A stretch of DNA of 64,000 nt from Dasypus novemcinctus (taxonomy: Eukaryota > Chordata > Mammalia > Cingulata > Dasypodidae). The DNA is taken from the NCBI RefSeq assembly GCF_030445035.2, contig NC_080677.1, positions 1,612,001 through 1,676,000 on the forward strand. The letters are read 5' to 3'. The notes beneath the pieces were generated by a model. It was not told the DNA's origin. It did not search any database and worked only from the letters and a program-made list of their open reading frames with translations. This document shows positions 32,811 to 44,637 of this stretch, one piece after another. The position numbers were made by a program, and so were the translations under genes. Numbering within the stretch: the first letter of the stretch is position 1; each line of letters begins with the position of its first letter.

Positions 32811-34175
32811 ATGTTCTGTTCTCTAATAGAGCAACATGAATCCCCTGAGTACAAGAGCAGTTCCTAGTGAAGGAAGACAGACCATTATGCCAGGCTCTTG
32901 ATACTGATGATTGTACTTATTAACCTTTTCTTTTGAAATTATATAGTGCTTATGAGTTATTTCTTGAAAGTCTCCTTGTTCCTCAAATGTGGCCTCTCTC
33001 TAAGCCAAACTTAGCATATAAATACACTATCTTCCACCCAGCATGGGACATGATTCCCAGGGATAAGCCTCCCTGGCACTGAGGGATTATTACTAAGCAC
33101 ATATTAACAATGCATTTGGAAAAAGACTTTCATCAAAAGGGGGAAATATTAAATACAAATGAGTTTTTATTCCTAAAAGATTTCAAAGTGAATCCTGAGG
33201 TCATTCCAGAAGTTACACTTGTGCATATCTCAGCAGAATCTCATTGACTGCCACAGTAAATAGTACCTCAAAAAGCAGGGCTCCTGGGGGCTCTGGAGAC
33301 ATCCAGACACAAAGACCAAGATAGACAGGCTCAGGAATTTGCCATACTGTCAGTGGGCCTTACACTGGAATTTTATGTTCCACAGTGTAACAGACTTAGA
33401 CTCATTTATAGTTTCCCTTCTGCCCCTTTTATCTGAACCTATAATTAACACTATACTTGTTAAATATGTGTCCCAGAGACTTAAATCTTTGCTCTGTTCA
33501 TGTGTCAGTTGAATCTTGAATCTCATCGGAGTTGCAGCAACTACTCTCAGTTCACTGGACTCACCCAGGACAACTAACATGGAGATGAAGATGGACAATG
33601 CCATCCCAAAGAACAGAGAGTGTTTGCAACTGCGAGCAAGATAGTACCATTCATCTGCCCCATGGGACCTTGGCCCCCTCTCAGTTAGAAACAGAGTGGG
33701 CATCACCACCCCCAAATCCTTAAGATTAGGGAATGAACAGTGGACTAAAATAGACATTATTATTCTATTATAGACTTATTGTTATTCTGACAATGGAAGA
33801 ATTTTTGCAATTGATATAAAGGCAGTGGCCACCAGAGATCCTGAGGAGAGGGAAAGGGAAGAATAGGTGTGTATGGGGGCATTTTGGGGATATTGGAATT
33901 GTCCTGAATGACATTGCAATGATAGATACAGGTCATTATATATTTTTCCATAACCTAATATGTGGTATAGAGTGTAAACTATAAAGTAAACTATAGCCCA
34001 TGGTTAGTAACAGTGCTTTAAAATGTTTTAATCAATTTTAGCAAATGTACCACACTAATAGATTGTTGTTGATATGAGAATTGTGGGTGGGGGAGGAGGT
34101 AGGGCATATGAGAATCCCCTATTTTTTTTATGCAACATTTTTGTAATCTAAAACTTCCTTGAAATAAAAAATTAA
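32811..34175 (+). repeat. Repeat X copy 4, longest copy (~1.36 kb)
   Basis: It runs from the L1 copy 3 break to an A-rich end (GAAATAAAAAATTAAAATT). Landmarks in order: CATGGGACATGATTCCCAGG, CTGGAGACATCCAGACAC, CAGTGGGCCTTACACTGG, TAAATATGTGTCCCAGAGAC, TCATCTGCCCCATGGGACC, AAATCCTTAAGATTAGGGAA, AACAATGGAAGAA-type block, and TTTTATGCAACATTTTTG. This copy defines the order of segments in the other copies. There is no long frame. The A-rich 3' end implies retrotransposition. It could be an L1/HAL1 3' region; I cannot name it without a repeat library. Confidence 0.75.
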
Positions 34176-34184
34176 AATTTAAGC

Positions 34185-36490
34185 AAAAGGAAAATCCTGA
34201 AAAATCCACAACAAAGCTCCTAGAACTAATAGATGAGTTCAGCAAAGTGGCAGAATGTAAGATTAATATGCAAAAATCAATAGTGTTTCTATAAACTACA
34301 GATATGCAATCTGGGGAGGAAATCAGAAAAAAATATTCTATTTATAATATAGACTAAAAAATTATAATATTGAGGAATAAACTTAACCAAGGATATAAAT
34401 GGCCTGTATTCAGAAAGCTAAAACATATGCTTAAAAAAAAAGGCATAAAAATGAGTGGACATTCTGTGTTCATGGATTGGAAGAGTAATATTGTTAAGAT
34501 GTCAATTCTACCCAAACTGATTTACAGATTCAACACAGTCCTAATAAAATCTCAAAAACCTTTTTTCCAGAAATGGAAAAGGTAATATTCAAATTTATTT
34601 GGAAGATTGAGGAGCTCTGAAAAGCCAAAAATATCCCCTAAAAGAATTTTGTTGGAGGATTCTCACTTCTTGACTTTAAAGCATATTACTATGCTATAGT
34701 GGTAAAAACATCATGATATTGGCATAAAGACAGGCAGATTGACCTATGGAACTGTATTAAGAACTCAGAAATAGTCCCTCACATCTATAGTCAAGTGAAT
34801 TTTGACAAGGCAGTCAAGATCTCCTAGATTGGACAGAAGAGTCTATTCAACAAATGGTGCAGGGAAAATTGGATAGCCATATCCAAAAGAAAGAAAGAAG
34901 ACCCCTATCTCACATCTTAAACAAAAACTAACTCAAAATGAATCTAGGACTTAAATATAAAAGCAACAATCATAAAACTCCTAGAAGAAAATGTAGGAAA
35001 ATATCTTTAAGATCTTGTGGTAGGTGGTAGTTTCTTAAACCTTACACTCAAAGTATCAGCAACAAAAGAAAAAATAGATAAATGGGACTTCCTCAAAATT
35101 AAACACTTTTGCACTGCAAAGGATTTTGTCAAAACAGTGAAAAGGCAGTCACTCAATGGGAGAAAATATTTGGCAATCACAGATCAGATAAGGGTTTAAT
35201 ATCCATGTTCTACAAAGAGATCATACAACTCAACAATAAAAAGACAAAGTACCTTATTAAAAAATGGGCAAAAAGACTTGAAAAGACAATTTTCCAAAGA
35301 AGAAATAAAAAATGGCAAAGAAACACATGACAGAGTGTTTAACATCACTAGCACTTAGGGAAATGCAAATCATATCTACAATGAGATATCCTTTCACACC
35401 GTTTAATAAAACTGGCCACTATTAAAAATTCAGAAAACTAAATGTTGGAGAGGATGTGGGCCAGATATGAATGCTTATTCACTGTTGGTGGAAATGTAAA
35501 ATGATATAGTCACTTTGAAGGACTGTTTAACATTTCCCAAGAAAGTTGAATATTAACTTGACATATGACCTAGCAATAACATTACTAGGTATATACCCAG
35601 AAGAACTAGAGTAGTGACATGAATAGACATCTGCACACCGATGTTCATAGCAGCATTATTCTTGGTTTTCAAAAGTTGGAAAAAAACAGTATCCATCAAC
35701 TGATGAATGGATAAACAAATTATGTTGTATACACATAATGAATATTCTGCAGCTGTAAGAAGAAATGAAGTCATGAAGCATATGACAACATGGATGAACC
35801 TAGGACATTATGGTGAGGGAGGCCAACCAGACACAAAAGGATACATATTGTATAATTACACCATTACTAATTAAATACATTATGTAAACTCATGGAAATA
35901 GTAATTAGAATATAGGTCACCAGAAAATAGAATGAGAGTAGAGAATGGAAAGCTCATGCTTAATCTGTGCAGAACTGGCTAAAAGGGTGTTTGTAAATCT
36001 TTAGAAATGAATGAGAATGATGACAGCACATCATGGAGTTTGTGACTAGCAGAGCTATTATATGGGTATGACAGTGGTTGAATGGGAAAGTCTAATGGCA
36101 TGTATATTACTAGAAAGAAAGCTAAAAAATGTAATATGGTATTGTATAACACGTGAAACCTCATGTGAAATACGAATATGGGTGATATGGCATATATAAG
36201 ACTGTTTTTAAAATATATATATATAGAAATAAACCATAGAGAAGCAAATAGAATAGCAACTATGTACAGCAGGGGAAGCATAGAGTGATTGAGAGGTGAT
36301 GAGTTTTGTTTGTTTGGATTTTGGTTTTTAGTATTATTATCATTATTATTACTGTGATAATGAAAATGTTCTAAAAATGATTGAAGTGATGAATGCACAA
36401 CTATGTGATTATATCAAATACCATTGATAGTACACTTTGGATAGATTAATGCTTTTTTAATATGTATCAATAAAATTGATTTGTTAAAAA
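34185..36490 (+). mobile_element. L1 copy 4 (plus): ORF2 C-terminal part and 3'UTR
   Basis: It begins at [20 protein letters not shown] in frame pieces, just after the RT catalytic motif, and runs through the C-terminal half of ORF2 (open pieces at 34370-34585 and 35017-35330). The last part encodes the well-known L1 tail (near NPNCPSTDEWINKLWYTYTM-like region at about 35680-35790), and the 3'UTR with AATAAAATTGA near 36467 follows. It restarts about 235 bases upstream of where L1 copy 3 stopped, so it is either a separate 5'-truncated L1 or the result of a duplication. Confidence 0.82.
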
Positions 36491-36692
36491 AGTACCAGAC
36501 CCAGTTTTATAAGTAACTTCTACCCTCTATATTTTAAAAGAAGAAATAATTCCCATTGAAATATTTCCCAAGGCAAAAATAAGCATCTCTTAAAGTTACA
36601 TTAATAGCCTAGAATAACTGTTATCAGTTCAGAACAGGACAACTTATGAAAAGAGAACTACAGGTTAATATATATATATATGCATACCAAAA
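36491..36692. other. Unassigned spacer
   Basis: AT-rich spacer with a short (TA)n run (36667-36681) between the L1 and the SINE. Confidence 0.4.
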
Positions 36693-36703
36693 ATATTAAT
36701 GCA

Positions 36704-37124
36704 GGGAAGAGGACTTGGCCCAGTGGTTAGGGTGTCCATCTACCACATGAGAGGTCCATGGTTCAAACCCCCGGCCTCCTTGACCCATGTGGAGCTGGCC
36801 CATGCACAGTGCTGATGCACACAAGGAGTGCCATGCCATGCAGGGGTGTCCCCTGTGTAAAGGAGCCCCACGCGCAAGGAGTGTGCCCCATAAGGAGAGC
36901 TGCCCAGTGCGAAAGAAAGTGCAGCCTGCCCAAGAATGGCACCACATACACAGAAAGCTGACACAACAAGATGACACAACAAAAAGAAACACAGATTCCC
37001 ATGCCGCTGACAACAACAGAAGCGGACAAAGAAGACTCAGCAAATAGACACAGAGAACAGATAACCAGGTTGTGGGGGGGTGGGGGGTGGAAAGAAGAGA
37101 GAAATAAATTAATCTTAAAAAAAT
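36704..37124 (+). mobile_element. DAS-type SINE with 11-bp target duplication
   Basis: The tRNA-like head has an A box TTGGCCCAGTGGTTAGG and a B box GGTTCAAACCC. The body and the AAATAAATTAATCTTAAAAA tail follow. It is flanked by perfect ATATTAATGCA (36693-36703 and 37125-37135). This group derives from a tRNA. The frames across it on both strands (67-115 codons) are not genes. Confidence 0.93.
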
Positions 37125-37135
37125 ATATTAATGCA

Positions 37136-37989
37136 ATGATAGAAAAGTTTTCTTTAGTATATTAAAAATCACAAAAATATATTTTATATCAGCAAATAAT
37201 TAAGCTTTAATATCAGAAAATAGATCAATATATTACTTTAACATATGAGAGATAAAAAATAAACAATGACTATATAAAAAGTGGTATAAAATTATTTTTA
37301 ATTGAATTAAATGAAATATACAGTCATTTTTAAAACTCTTGGCAATCCAGGAATAAGAGTTAATTTACTTGATATGTTAAGACCAAGAAATATAGAAAAC
37401 ATTATAGTTAACTATGTAATATTAGATGCAGTCCCATTAGTCCCATAAGAGAAAAACAATAAAAAATTGTCATTACTGAAACTAAATTTTATAAGTATAT
37501 TGATAGTCCTTGTTTATGTAACTTGAGAATAAAATAAAGCTTCCCATGTTGCATAGATATTACTTATGCCATTCTTCAAGATATAAGACAATTAGAATTA
37601 CCCTCCTCTTGGAAGTAGTGTGTGGCCAGTTTTGTTCTTGTCAACCACCAGAACGTAAATAGAAGTGATTTTTGTCACTTCTGTGGAGAAAAATATTAAG
37701 AGTCTGGGTGCAGTTTGTCATATTTGTTTGTCCTAACAAATATGTTTTGAGATTTTTATACCACAAGACAAAGTATGCCTACAAAGATACCAAAAGGGAG
37801 AGGAAGAGTGAGTAGAAAGGGAGAGAGAAAATAAAGAAGGAATAAATGAAGTCCCAAGCAGAAATCCAGGGAGCATTCACATTCCATTGTGGGAAGATGA
37901 AAAACATATTGGAAAATACACTTTGAAAGAATAATAAGTGGGGTAAAAAAAAAATCAGGAAAAATTCAAAACAGAACTGGATTTTTCAA
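37136..37989. other. Unassigned AT-rich sequence
   Basis: AT-rich DNA; nothing recognised except weak purine-rich runs (37795-37840). Confidence 0.4.
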
Positions 37990-38417
37990 AAGTAAGCTCC
38001 ATTAGTCAGGATCCTCTAGGGAATTAGAACTGACAGGATATATCTGTAAATAGTATAAGATTTTTGAAAATTGTCTCACGCAACCCTGGGAATGCATTAG
38101 CCCGAATTCTGTGGAGCAGGATGCAAGCTAGGGATTCTGACGTAGGTCCTGGATGAGCGCCCCAGGAGATGCTGACTGTCAAGGGAGATAGGAAGAATAT
38201 TTCTCTGAATGCTGAAATCACGTCTCCTTTTAAGACCTTCAACCTATTGGATTAGAGTCACTCATCGTTGACAGTAATCTCCTCAGTTGATTGTAGATGT
38301 AACCAGTTATTGATGCAATTAAAGTGCATAAAATGCACTGGTATTACAATTAGTCCAGTAACCAAATAACTGGGCACTGTTACCTGGCCAAGTTAACACA
38401 TTGAGCTAACCATCACA
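37990..38417 (-). mobile_element. MLT2-like (ERVL) LTR
   Basis: On the minus strand it starts TGTGATGGTTAGCTCAATGT then GTTAACTTGGCCAGG, the typical opening of MLT2 LTRs (TGTGATGGTTAATTTTATGT, CAACTTGGC). On the plus strand the far end is CATTAGTCAGGATCCTCTAG and GGGAATTAGAACTGACAGG, matching the TTAGTCAGGGTTCTCTAGAG / CAACAGGATATATA end of the family. It is diverged, with no flanking internal region. Confidence 0.72.
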
Positions 38418-38759
38418 CAAGGTTTTCCAGGTTTCAGCTTGGCTATATAAAGTGTTCCCATCCTTACAACAAGAAAAAAACTGAACAAACAGAAATTCAA
38501 TGACTTTTCTTAGACCAATTAGAAAATTGAGGTCAAAGGTAAACTGGCTCCCTGGAATCTGTGCAAAGAACCAAAAACAGAGGCTCATAGCAGAGATCAT
38601 CCTACCAGAGCAGAAGCTGCTGGCGCCCCTGGTGGGAAAACATATATGGTAATTGTGTCAAATTGTTGGAAACTAAATGTGGCTCAGCTTTAGAGTTTTG
38701 TAGGGACCTCTCTTCATAAGTTTACCTCTAGGAACCTCACCAGATTATCAAGGTGAAGA

Positions 38760-39224
38760 TCTGAGAAAAAATCCCCTCATGTTTCTAGTATTGGGAAGAA
38801 GAAAGTAACCATTTGAAATATGCCCAGAGTACTCTCTGTAACAAAGAACTACTCTATTAAGGAAACTACTTTAGAGAAGCCTTATCTTCCTGGGAAAAAA
38901 AAGCAATTAGGCAATTCTAGCCTTACTGTGCCACTTATTGAAGGAATAAAATGGCTAAAGAACACTTGCAAAGGTCATAGTCCAGGGATTCAGGAAAACT
39001 GACAGACTGAGAGCTAATCATAATATTATAGAATGTGTCCCTAAAAGTAGACAACATTCAAGAATGGCAGTATAATGTACACAGAGAGATGAAAACTCTA
39101 TGAAAGAATCAGTGGGATATGTTAGAAATCAAAGACACTGTAAGAGCAATGCAGGCCTCATCAGTAGATTATATGTGCAGCCAAGGTAAGAATCAATTAG
39201 CTCTAATACATGTCAATAGAAGCT
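38760..39224 (+). mobile_element. HAL1/old L1-like sequence, part 1
   Basis: This is very diverged ORF1-upstream-like sequence: short blocks (GAAAAACTGACAGACTGAGA, ATGTTAGAAATCAAAGACAC) resemble HAL1-type L1 derivatives and appear to continue after the LTR at 39227-39690. Tentative. Confidence 0.4.
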
Positions 39225-39226
39225 TC

Positions 39227-39690
39227 CTGTATTAGTTCACCAAAGCGGTGCTGATGCAAAGTACCAGACATCTCTTAGCGTTTATAAAAGGTATTTATTG
39301 GGGTAAAAGCTTACAGTTATAGGTCCTAAAGAGTCCAACTCAAGTTTGCTCTCTTACCAAAGTCAGTTGCCACGTGTTGAAGCAAGATGTTTGCTGATTT
39401 CTGCAAAGGTTCTGCCTTCCTCTCTGATCTTCCTCTCTCTCAGCTGCAGGTTAGCATAGGGTTTGTCACTTAGGGCTTCCTGGCATAAGGCTCATTTGTT
39501 TGTGGACTTTCTATATCAGTCTTAGCTCTTCTGTTCTTTTCCCAAGGTCAGCTGCAAACTGTCAGGTGAATGCCTCTTCTCTCCCCCTGGCAAAAGACAG
39601 AGTTAATTTAAATGAATGAGTGTCCATTTACATCACCCCACCAAGGGGGAGGGTACGCAATCTGAGTCATGCCTTACTGACTGTGTAACT
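39227..39690 (-). mobile_element. MaLR-like LTR (minus)
   Basis: The reverse complement has the MaLR plan: a CTCCCCCTTGGTGGGG block, the GAGAGAAG block, CTGCAGAAATCAGCAAACAT, GCTTCAACACGTGGCAACTG, the CCCCAATAAATACC poly(A) signal, CTGGTACTTTGCATCAGCAC, and end GGTGAACTAATACAG. It interrupts the old HAL1-like sequence. Confidence 0.78.
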
Positions 39691-40403
39691 TAAATGTAAG
39701 TGAAATAACAGAGGAAGAAAGAAAAAGATGTAAAATAAATATTTGAAATAATAATGACAGAATTTTTCAAAGTAAATGACTGACATGAAACCACTGATCT
39801 AGAATGTTCAGAGAACACAAAGGAGGGTTAATAACATACCAAATGATCTGTATCTGGGATATCATTTTCCAAGAGGAGAGCACCAAAGACAAAAGAAGAT
39901 CTTGGGAGAAGCTGAATGGAGTGGGGTGCATTTTACCCATAGAGGAACAAGGAGAAGAATTAAATTGGGCATCCTGTCAGAAACAATGCAAACAGGAAGT
40001 GAGTAGAAAGAAAGATATAAGTCTTGAAAGAAAAAAAAAAAACACATCAATCTGTGTTTCTATGGTTAATCTGGTTAAGTTATACTTTAAATGAAAGAGA
40101 AATAGACTTTCTCATACAAATATAAACTGAGGAAGTTTTCTACCAGTAGACCTGACATGCAAGAAATGTTAAAGAAGTTCTTCAGTAAGAAAGTTGAGCA
40201 TTAAAAGAAAGAAATGATGGTAAAATAACATTTTGCATGTTTTCTTAGGCTAAATTAGACTTCTAGGTAATCTTGTTCAAATTAATAATAGTTACAATGT
40301 ATTTGTTGATAATAGTATAAGGATGAATGAAATAAATAATAGCAATGTTGTAAGGGGCAGGGATGGCAACACTGTTAGAAGTAATTCATTATAACAAATA
40401 CAC
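39691..40403 (+). mobile_element. HAL1/old L1-like sequence, part 2
   Basis: AAACAATGCAAACAGGAAG, then TACCAGTAGACCTGACATGC and AAGAAATGTTAAAGAAGTTC plus CTTCAGTAAGAAAGTTGAGC, are the C-terminal/3' landmarks of HAL1 and related old L1s. Long frames are absent. Confidence 0.6.
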
Positions 40404-40890
40404 TGTGTGTGATGCTTTGAAGCTATGTGGGCCCAAGAAAATCACGTTTATAAAGTGAATCCGTTTCTGTAGGTGGAACCCTAATGTAAGGTGGACCTTT
40501 TGATGAAATTACTTCAGTGAAGACATGGCCCAGGGGGGGCCTTAACCCTCTTACTGAAGTTCTTTACAAATGAGAATATGGAGTGAGAGAGAGAAAGAGA
40601 GAGAGAGCATGTGTGCAATGGAAGCAAGAAGCTGAAACAACCACACTAGAAGAGAAGGGAGAGACAGGCAGATGCTGCCATGTGCCTGGTCATGTGGCAG
40701 AGGAGTCCAGTACTGCCAGCAACTGGCCTTTGGAGAGGCACAGCACCTCATGATGCCATTACCTGGACATTTTTCTCAGCCTCAGAACTGTTAGCTTGTG
40801 AGCTAATAAATCCCCACTGTAAAAGCCAACCCACTTCATATATTACTTTATGCCATCTAGGAGATGAAAATACTATGCTAGTATAAGATG
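40404..40890 (+). mobile_element. MaLR-like LTR (plus)
   Basis: The order of blocks GATGCTTTGAAGCTATGTGG, ACCCTAATGTAAGGTGG, GAAGACATGGCCCAG, a GAGA microsatellite (40585-40609), CTTTGGAGAGGCACAG, GCCTCAGAACTGTTAGCTTG, and TGAGCTAATAAATCCCCACT (poly(A) signal) fits an LTR of the MaLR/MLT1 type. It splits the old L1 from its 3' end at 40905. Confidence 0.7.
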
Positions 40891-40904
40891 TTATTAATAA
40901 ATAC

Positions 40905-41015
40905 AGCGGGGTGTGTTTTATGCAGTGCTGGTATTTGGGGATATTGTGGGAACTCTGCTCAATTTTTCTATAAATCTGTAACTGGTCTAAAAAATAAAGT
41001 TCATTAAAAATAGTA
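40905..41015 (+). mobile_element. Old L1 3' end
   Basis: GGGAACTCTGCTCAATTTTT, TAAATCTGTAACTGGTCT and AAAAAATAAAGTTCATTAAA match L1M-type 3' termini (a GTAAATCTAAAACTGTTCTA-like block followed by an AATAAAG A-rich end). Confidence 0.7.
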
Positions 41016-42681
41016 GTGAAATGCCAAATAAGGCTCAAAATGTTAGAATTATAAAGAATCAGAATATGTAGAATGTGTTCTGAATTGTGCCATTAAGAGA
41101 TGTTTGGAAGTAATTGCAAGTAAATTTTACTTAAAATGCTGGTGTAGAAATCAAAAGAATACATGACCATTTAGGTAGAAGCTGGACTTATCAACCACAG
41201 TGTACATTTTCAAGGATGACATGGTAGTTTTACTTGTGATTCTCTGCTTCCAAGTTTATTTATCAAACTAGACTACAATCCTTGAAGTCAGTGTTAAGTG
41301 TAATTATTTGTTGAAGTCCCTAGCAGAATGATTTGCTCATATCAGCCATACAACACATATTTTTTCACAAATCCATTTCATCCAGTTTGATGATTTTAGA
41401 TATTGGTAGGTCTGTCAGTGAAATTTTCTCGCTGTCTCTGAAACTGTCACTTTGCATATTTCCTTTTTTAAAAGTTAGAAATTGTTTAGAGAGGTCTTGT
41501 AGATTCATTTTTTTTCCCATCTAGATAAGTTCAAACACAGTTTTGCTTTAAAAAAATAAGATATGACAATGTTTCCTTCTAAGTAAGTTCTAAAGTGTAA
41601 ATGCAATGATGCAAATTAATAAAAAACTTTTCAAGTAAAATCTGTTGTTTGGGCATGCATGCACATCCAATAAAAAAACAAAACATTTCACCTCTGTAAT
41701 TTATGCCAGTGCAGCAAATAAGATCCATCTTATTTTGTGATAAATGTACATAAAGGACCCTTTCAAAATATATGTGCTATAGAATTTTTTTAAAAAAATT
41801 ATTTCAAATTAACTCTAAAATCTGATAAATTGTTATATAAAAATATTAAAGACTGCCAAACTTAGATTTTAAAATGTTATAAAATAAAGAGATTTAAGTA
41901 TTGTCCACTACATACTGGACATTTCCATTTTTGTCCTATTATAAAGCAACAGAAATATATATATTTTTTAAAACAAGAGACCTATATCAGTTTTGAAAAG
42001 CAGGGTACACTGTCAATCTCTTTTTCAATATTTATTGAGGTTACTATATTAAAGTGAATAATAAGTCCTAGTCAAACAACTACCTGTACTTATTTTATTT
42101 TGGATTATAAAGATTCTGCTAAAAACATCTGTCCCACTTTTTAAAAATAAAAACCTAGTCTCATTTGATATGCAACAAAAAGTAAAAATGCCTCTCTATG
42201 GGTGTGCAACAATTATTATGAAAATGAAATATAAACTAATTCTTACTCTGAGTCTGACTGATACTGAAGTAAATAGAAGATTGTTCATAATTTTAAAAGC
42301 ATCATTAGTGTCAACAGGATTTCACCATTAAGTTTAGCTTTCAAAAGCTACAAATAGAACAGAAAAGCAATCAATTAATATAGTGTTATGGAATCATTTG
42401 TAGTTTCAAATTTGAACACATTTAATGATTCTTTTACAAAGAACTAATCAGAATCATGCTTTCACTGCACTAATGAACAGAAATGCTTCCCTGAGTTAGA
42501 AAACAATATTATTTTTGAGACTTCTTATTCTCTTTTGTAGCTGCATCTGCTCTAATACATATTTGAAGTTGTCTGGAAAGAAGTGATACAGCATCATGGT
42601 ATCACGGTATTTTGAGATTCCTTTTTAAACTCATAACATGTAGGGAGAGAAAACAAATAAATTATATACCTAGGTTGAATT
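41016..42681. other. Unassigned AT-rich sequence
   Basis: About 1.7 kb of very AT-rich DNA. The segment at 41265-41345 faintly resembles the 3' end of an L2/MIR-type repeat. No coding region or structural RNA was recognised. Confidence 0.4.
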
Positions 42682-42697
42682 TGAGGTGTTACTTTTT

Positions 42698-44637
42698 TTT
42701 TTTTTCATTTAACAGCTAATAAATTCATAGCTATACTTTAATGGTTACATGACAAAAACACCCCACAAGAACCACACTATGTAAGTAATGAACATGGTCC
42801 AGAGTTTGTGCATTCAACACATCTGGCAATAAAATTATAGTTAAAAGTATAGGTAGAGGGGAAGCGGCTGTGGCTCAGTCAGTTGGGCTCCCATCTACCA
42901 TACAGGGGGCCCTGGGTTCACGTCCTGGGGCCTCCTTGTGAAGGCAGGCTGGCCCACACCCTTTGGAGACCTGCCCAGCCTGCAAGAGCTTTGGAGAGCT
43001 GACTCAGCAAGGTGACGCAACAAAAAGGGACACAAGCAAAAACACAGAAGAGCGCTCAGTGAATAGACACAGAACGCAGAAAACAAGCAAGTTGCGGGGG
43101 TTGGGGGGGATAAATAAAAAAATAAATACAGACACAGAAGAATGCGCAGCGAATGGACACAGAGCAGACAGCAAGGAAAAGCTGCAAGGGGGAGGGGGGG
43201 GTGGCGTTTAAAAAAAAGTCTAGGTAGAAAAATTGGTCTTGAAAATATGAGTTCCTTTCCTCTAAAAAAAAATTAACAAATCTATCAAGAAAATACAAAA
43301 CCTAAGGCTGTAAATAAAAAACAGTTGTGTTTAGGCTATTAAAGCTCAGGTTACCTTAAAGGCCACACACACCCTGCTTCACTGCCACTAGCACTCTGCT
43401 GGGTTTTGTTCCTTCTTGGGATCAGAGTCTGTATCATCCTCCTCATCTCTTTCTTCTTCACCGTCTTCATTAGAGTCATCATCATTATCTTCAATAGCTT
43501 CTCCAGTAAAGTGTAACACTGACCTTGGGATTACATGCTCACGTAACACGTGACCAGTTTCTAAGCCTGCAGCAAGGATGACTTCAGCAGCAGCACCCAG
43601 ATCTCAGGAGATTTGGGGATGTCAAAAATAATTAAAGGGTCACTGGAAATGGTTTTAGTCTTGGTACTAACTGTCCCACGACCCTTGTGTTTTGGCTTCT
43701 TCATAATCGTTTTCAAAGTCACATTCTTTCTTTTGATCCAGTCTACCTGACACCATGTACAATTCATAATTTCTGGCCCATCAAAAGAAAAGGGAGCAGA
43801 ATCATCTGGTTCTGACCTCTTCCTATTGTCTTTGTCAACACATCATTTGTGAAATACTCATTGGGCTCAAAGTGAAATTCTAAGACAAAACTCCCAGGCT
43901 GGCCAGCATCTGACAGCGTTGCTTGAATATCCTTCAGGTGCTTCAGAAGAGGTCCATCATATTCCTGAACCATATCACGGAGCAAGTCAACATTCTTAAA
44001 AACAGTCAACCAAAATTCAGGAATTCGTTTGGGGTATTCTTCTTCTTCATCATTTTCCTGATTTTCAGCCTTGGACTCTTCTTTCAGTTCCTCTATAATT
44101 TCATCTTCCTCATCTGGTTTCCATTCACATTCTTCTTCCATAGGCTCATAGATTGCATTCAAGATCTCAAATCACTTATCAAATAGAGTTTGATAGAGAG
44201 CAGCATACTTTCTTTCAAGATCATGAACTTCCTCATAGAATTTGTCTTCCATCTGTGGACATTTAACTGGAAGATTTTCGAGGGTGTTCACTCATCTTTT
44301 AACTACCTTTGGCAAGCTTTCAATGCATCTTGATGTTTACACCAGACCGTCAAGTCTTTCTTGAAGGACGGCAAGAATCTTAGGATTTTGCATCATTTGA
44401 ACAGTCAGCTGACGTGCTTTGATTTGTGATTCTTCACCAGTTTCTTCTTCTTCTTCAATGTCATCCAAATCTTGATCAAGTTCAGACTGTTCTTTGTTGT
44501 CAACGTCTGCCGTGTTGTAAGAACTCCAAGTGTCGGTAGCTAGGAGGAGAGCCAGGTGGCCAGAGCTGCACAGGCAGTGACTCGTGGCTGCTCAGAGGAG
44601 CAGGAGGTGGCGCCATGGCAGATGGCGCCAAAAAAGC
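42698..44637 (-). pseudogene. NAP1L1P: NAP1L1 processed pseudogene with target duplication
   Basis: This is a retrocopy of NAP1L1 mRNA (nucleosome assembly protein 1-like 1, a histone H2A-H2B chaperone). It lies on the minus strand without introns. The 5'UTR starts at about 44637. The start codon is ACG instead of ATG at 44513-44511 (then ADVDNKEQSELDQDLDDIEE). The body shows QLTVQMMQNPKILA, IYEPMEEECEWKPDEEDEI, PEFWLTVFKNVDLL and VLEFHFEPNEYFTN. A CGA-to-TGA stop is at 44174-44172, and a frameshift follows VLTKT. The acidic tail ends near 43385 (DPKKEQNPAEC). The 3'UTR and a poly(A) (13 T on the plus strand, 42693-42705) follow. It is flanked by the 16-base repeat TGAGGTGTTACTTTTT (42682-42697 and 44638-44653), the mark of L1-mediated insertion. 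A SINE sits in its 3'UTR. Confidence 0.93.
42858..43213 (+). mobile_element. DAS-type SINE (second subfamily) inside the NAP1L1 retrocopy
   Basis: The head reads GGGGAAGCGGCTGTGGCTCA (A box TGGCTCAGTCAGTTGG) and GGGTTCACGTCC (B box), different from the three SINEs with the TTGGCCCA head. It is flanked by AAAAGTATAGGTAGA (42843-42857) and AAAAGTCTAGGTAGA (43214-43228), 15 bases with one mismatch. Its 3' domain is duplicated: GACACAGAAGAATGCGCAGC at 43131 repeats CACAGAAGAGCGCTCAGTG at 43044. Confidence 0.93.

Noticed and set aside
36704-36790. Possible tRNA gene
   Set aside because: It has A and B boxes, but the tRNA-like head is followed by a SINE body and A-rich tail and is flanked by a target duplication. 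It is a tRNA-derived SINE, not a tRNA gene.
43764-44162. Functional NAP1L1 gene
   Set aside because: The start codon is ACG, there is an in-frame TGA, a frameshift, no introns and a flanking target duplication, so it is a processed pseudogene.
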